Below, piece after piece: positions 62,334-64,000 of a stretch of DNA of 64,000 bases. The DNA is taken from the NCBI GenBank assembly GCA_030593065.1, contig JAUVHV010000004.1:54077-118076 (forward strand), written 5' to 3'. The DNA comes from Candidatus Omnitrophota bacterium. Lineage in GTDB: Bacteria; Omnitrophota; Gorgyraeia; JABMRG01. The position numbers were made by a program, and so were the translations under genes. Every line of letters begins with the position of its first letter. Position 1 is the stretch's first letter. Below the pieces are notes generated by a model that saw nothing but the letters and a program-made list of their open reading frames with translations, ran no database searches and was not told the origin of the DNA.

Positions 62334-63679
62334 GATACTCGTCATTGCGAGGAAGCGTAGCAACCGCGGCAATCCCAAAAAAACTAAACAGACTCATCGA
62401 TTCAAAGAAGGCAAAGATATGCGTAATAGGCTTAGGCTATGTAGGCCTTCCGATAGCCACTGAATTCGCGAAGAGAGGTTTCTCTGTTTATGGTTTCGAT
62501 ACAAAGGCAGAGAGAGTAAAAAAACTTAAAGACGCTTCATCATATATATCAGATATCTCATCTTCTGCTATAAAGTTGCTTATAAGAAAAAAGCGGCTTA
62601 TCCCAACTACGGATCAGGCAGTTCTAAGAGATTCTGACGTGGTAATAATATGTGTGCCAACACCCTTAAGGAATAAGAGGACCCCGGATATATCCTATAT
62701 TATAAGAGTAACAAAGGTAATTGTGAAGTATCTTCATGCCGGACAGCTGATAGTCTTAGAGAGCACCACATACCCCGGTACCACAAGAGAGGTGATGCTG
62801 CCGATACTTGAGATGAGAGGTTTAAAAGAGGGAAGAGGCTTCTTTCTCGCGTTTTCACCTGAGAGAATAGACCCGGGAAACAAGAGATATAAGTTTTCGA
62901 ACATACCTAAGGTTGTAGGTGGAGTAAGTAAGGAAGCAGGTTTACTTACAAAGAAGCTCTATTCTAAAGTGGTGAATAAGGTTGTCTATGTTAATGGAGC
63001 GGAATCAGCTGAGGTGGTAAAACTCTTAGAGAATACATTCAGAATTGTAAACATAGGGCTTATAAATGAGTTTGCCATGCTCTGTGAAAAACTGGACATA
63101 GATGTCTGGGAAGTTATTGAGGCAGCAAAGACAAAGCCTTTTGGATTTATGCCTTTCTATCCGGGCCCTGGTGTTGGCGGTCACTGTATCAGCACAGATC
63201 CGCTTTATTTATCATGGAAAGCCCGACGTGTCGGGTTTGTAACAAAGATGATAGACCTGGCATCAAAGACCAATCTTGGAATGCCGAAATATATATTTTC
63301 AAAGATAGAGGCTTTACTTATCAAAAGAGGTATGAAAATCTCAAAAGCGAAGATACTGGTTCTGGGAGTTACCTATAAGAAGGATGTAAAAGACCTGCGT
63401 GAATCTCCGGCAATCGATCTTATAGAGCTATTTAAGCGGTCTGGGATTGATACAGCTTATTCAGACCCCCATGTACCGTATCTTAAGATAGATAGTATTG
63501 ATATGAGATCTGTTGAGTGCATACCAAAGAATATCAGGAGATTTGATATTGCTGTATTGACAACAGGCCATAAGGGGTTTAATTATAAGCAGATAGCCCA
63601 ACATGCTAAGCTTATACTCGATACCCGTAATGCTTTTGAAAAAGCCGGAGTGGGGCTTAAGAATATTATAAAACTCTAA
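62330..63679 (+). CDS. UDP-N-acetylhexosamine 6-dehydrogenase (WbpA/TviB-like)
   Basis: Oxidises a UDP-N-acetyl-hexosamine to the uronate. ICVIGLGYVGLPIATEFAKRG, ESTTYPGTTREV, SPERIDPGN and active-site GPGVGGHCISTDP identify it. ATG 62330 overlaps the previous stop. Its first 20 residues, including YSSLRGSVATAAIP, are encoded by a sequence resembling a widespread dispersed bacterial repeat (CGTCATTGCGAGGAAGCGTA), so the N-terminus appears to be repeat-derived. The product would feed the epimerase that follows. Confidence 0.9.
   Translation: MRYSSLRGSVATAAIPKKLNRLIDSKKAKICVIGLGYVGLPIATEFAKRGFSVYGFDTKAERVKKLKDASSYISDISSSAIKLLIRKKRLIPTTDQAVLRDSDVVIICVPTPLRNKRTPDISYIIRVTKVIVKYLHAGQLIVLESTTYPGTTREVMLPILEMRGLKEGRGFFLAFSPERIDPGNKRYKFSNIPKVVGGVSKEAGLLTKKLYSKVVNKVVYVNGAESAEVVKLLENTFRIVNIGLINEFAMLCEKLDIDVWEVIEAAKTKPFGFMPFYPGPGVGGHCISTDPLYLSWKARRVGFVTKMIDLASKTNLGMPKYIFSKIEALLIKRGMKISKAKILVLGVTYKKDVKDLRESPAIDLIELFKRSGIDTAYSDPHVPYLKIDSIDMRSVECIPKNIRRFDIAVLTTGHKGFNYKQIAQHAKLILDTRNAFEKAGVGLKNIIKL
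62338..62378. repeat. Repeat-like sequence in the WbpA-like gene start
   Basis: CGTCATTGCGAGGAAGCGTA followed by GCAACCGCGGCAATCCC matches the general form of small interspersed bacterial repeats that read SLRGSVATAA in one frame. The identification is from memory of such repeats and needs a search. Confidence 0.5.
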
Positions 63680-63688
63680 AGGAGAAAT

Positions 63689-64000
63689 ATGTCTTTATAT
63701 CTTGTAACAGGTGGAGCGGGTTTTATCGGTTCAAACATTGTCGAAGAATTATTAAAACGCGGTGAATCCGTCAGGATTTTAGACAACTTTATTACCGGCT
63801 CCAAAGAGAATCTTAATTTTGCGAATAACTATGAACTGATTGAGGGTGATATCCGCTCCAAGGAAGACTTGCAAAAAGCCCTCAAAGATGTAGATTATGT
63901 AATTCATCAAGCAGCTCTTCGTTCTGTACCAAAGTCAGTGGATGATCCGTTCTTGACCAATGATATAAATGTGCATGGCACTTTAAATCTTCTGTTTGAG
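63689..64000 (+). CDS. UDP-N-acetylglucosamine 4-epimerase-like SDR (partial, 3' end beyond window)
   Basis: The first 104 codons of an extended SDR: LVTGGAGFIGSNIVEELL is the NAD site, and HQAALRSVPKSVDDP is characteristic of WbpP/TviC-type UDP-GlcNAc(A) 4-epimerases. AAAGGAG precedes the ATG by 4 bases. Following a WbpA/TviB-like dehydrogenase, it would make a UDP-N-acetyl-galactosaminuronate-type sugar. The catalytic Tyr-x3-Lys is beyond the window. Confidence 0.85.
   Translation, partial: MSLYLVTGGAGFIGSNIVEELLKRGESVRILDNFITGSKENLNFANNYELIEGDIRSKEDLQKALKDVDYVIHQAALRSVPKSVDDPFLTNDINVHGTLNLLFE

Noticed and set aside
1..64000. CRISPR arrays, tRNA or rRNA genes
   Set aside because: I saw no regularly spaced repeat array, and no cloverleaf or rRNA-like sequence was recognised by reading; a covariance-model scan would be needed to exclude tRNAs fully.

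Overview
The window looks like a chromosomal segment of a strictly anaerobic, Gram-negative-type (diderm) bacterium with moderate-to-low G+C. A full set of [FeFe]-hydrogenase genes with maturases, a hybrid-cluster protein of the strict-anaerobe cysteine spacing and a Rex repressor point to fermentative, NADH-coupled hydrogen metabolism. An LptD-like protein, outer-membrane barrels and a LolA-like protein show an LPS-type outer membrane. The gene content and the many small dispersed repeats would fit a lineage such as Omnitrophota, but that placement is an inference and was not tested. Every gene I accept lies on the + strand.

Region 1 (1-10.6 kb) is hydrogen metabolism. It holds hcp, rex, a three-subunit NAD-linked [FeFe] hydrogenase (NuoE-like, NuoF-like, HydA), an AhpD-like protein, a terminator/antiterminator-like leader, and then a TM1266-type regulator with hydF, hydG and hydE. 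HydG and the NuoE-like subunit each lack one expected iron-sulfur cysteine. A 32-bp perfect inverted repeat supplies the stop codon of hydE. Region 2 (10.6-20.7 kb) is mixed housekeeping: a porin, an SDR, a radical SAM enzyme, a PurF-like protein without the catalytic cysteine, PlsC, a DnaJ-like protein, a permease, a hydrolase and an endonuclease/exonuclease/phosphatase protein.

Region 3 (20.7-32.9 kb) is an accessory island. It carries two further copies of the hydE-end repeat bracketing an AbiEi/AbiEii-type toxin-antitoxin pair plus a PPP-type phosphatase. Next comes a four-gene Lol/MacB-like export cassette between two 361-bp inverted repeats that are about 99% identical. Last are two tandem modules built the same way: a small MerR-like HTH gene, an unrelated membrane-associated cargo gene (a KAP P-loop NTPase in one, an unknown two-helix protein in the other), and a degraded serine recombinase start overlapping the cargo stop. 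This framing of different cargo by homologous genes is the most unusual structure in the window.

Region 4 (32.9-52.5 kb) is core: a GIY-YIG protein, miaB, a TPR/SPOR protein, miaA, hflX, VanZ proteins, a ComEC-like beta-lactamase-fold protein, and the hrcA-grpE-dnaK-dnaJ heat-shock operon behind a perfect CIRCE. It continues with a zinc-ribbon protein, a DUF1015 protein, an orphan corrinoid protein, accD, an MsmX-type ABC ATPase, two GGDEF proteins and a ROK kinase. Region 5 (52.5-64 kb) is envelope and surface polysaccharide: lptD, then ugd, an rmlC-like gene, rmlA, a class II Fic gene that starts right at its promoter, a DegT aminotransferase, rmlB, rmlD, an Rmd-like SDR, a WbpA-type dehydrogenase carrying a repeat-encoded N-terminus, and the start of a WbpP-type epimerase that runs off the end.
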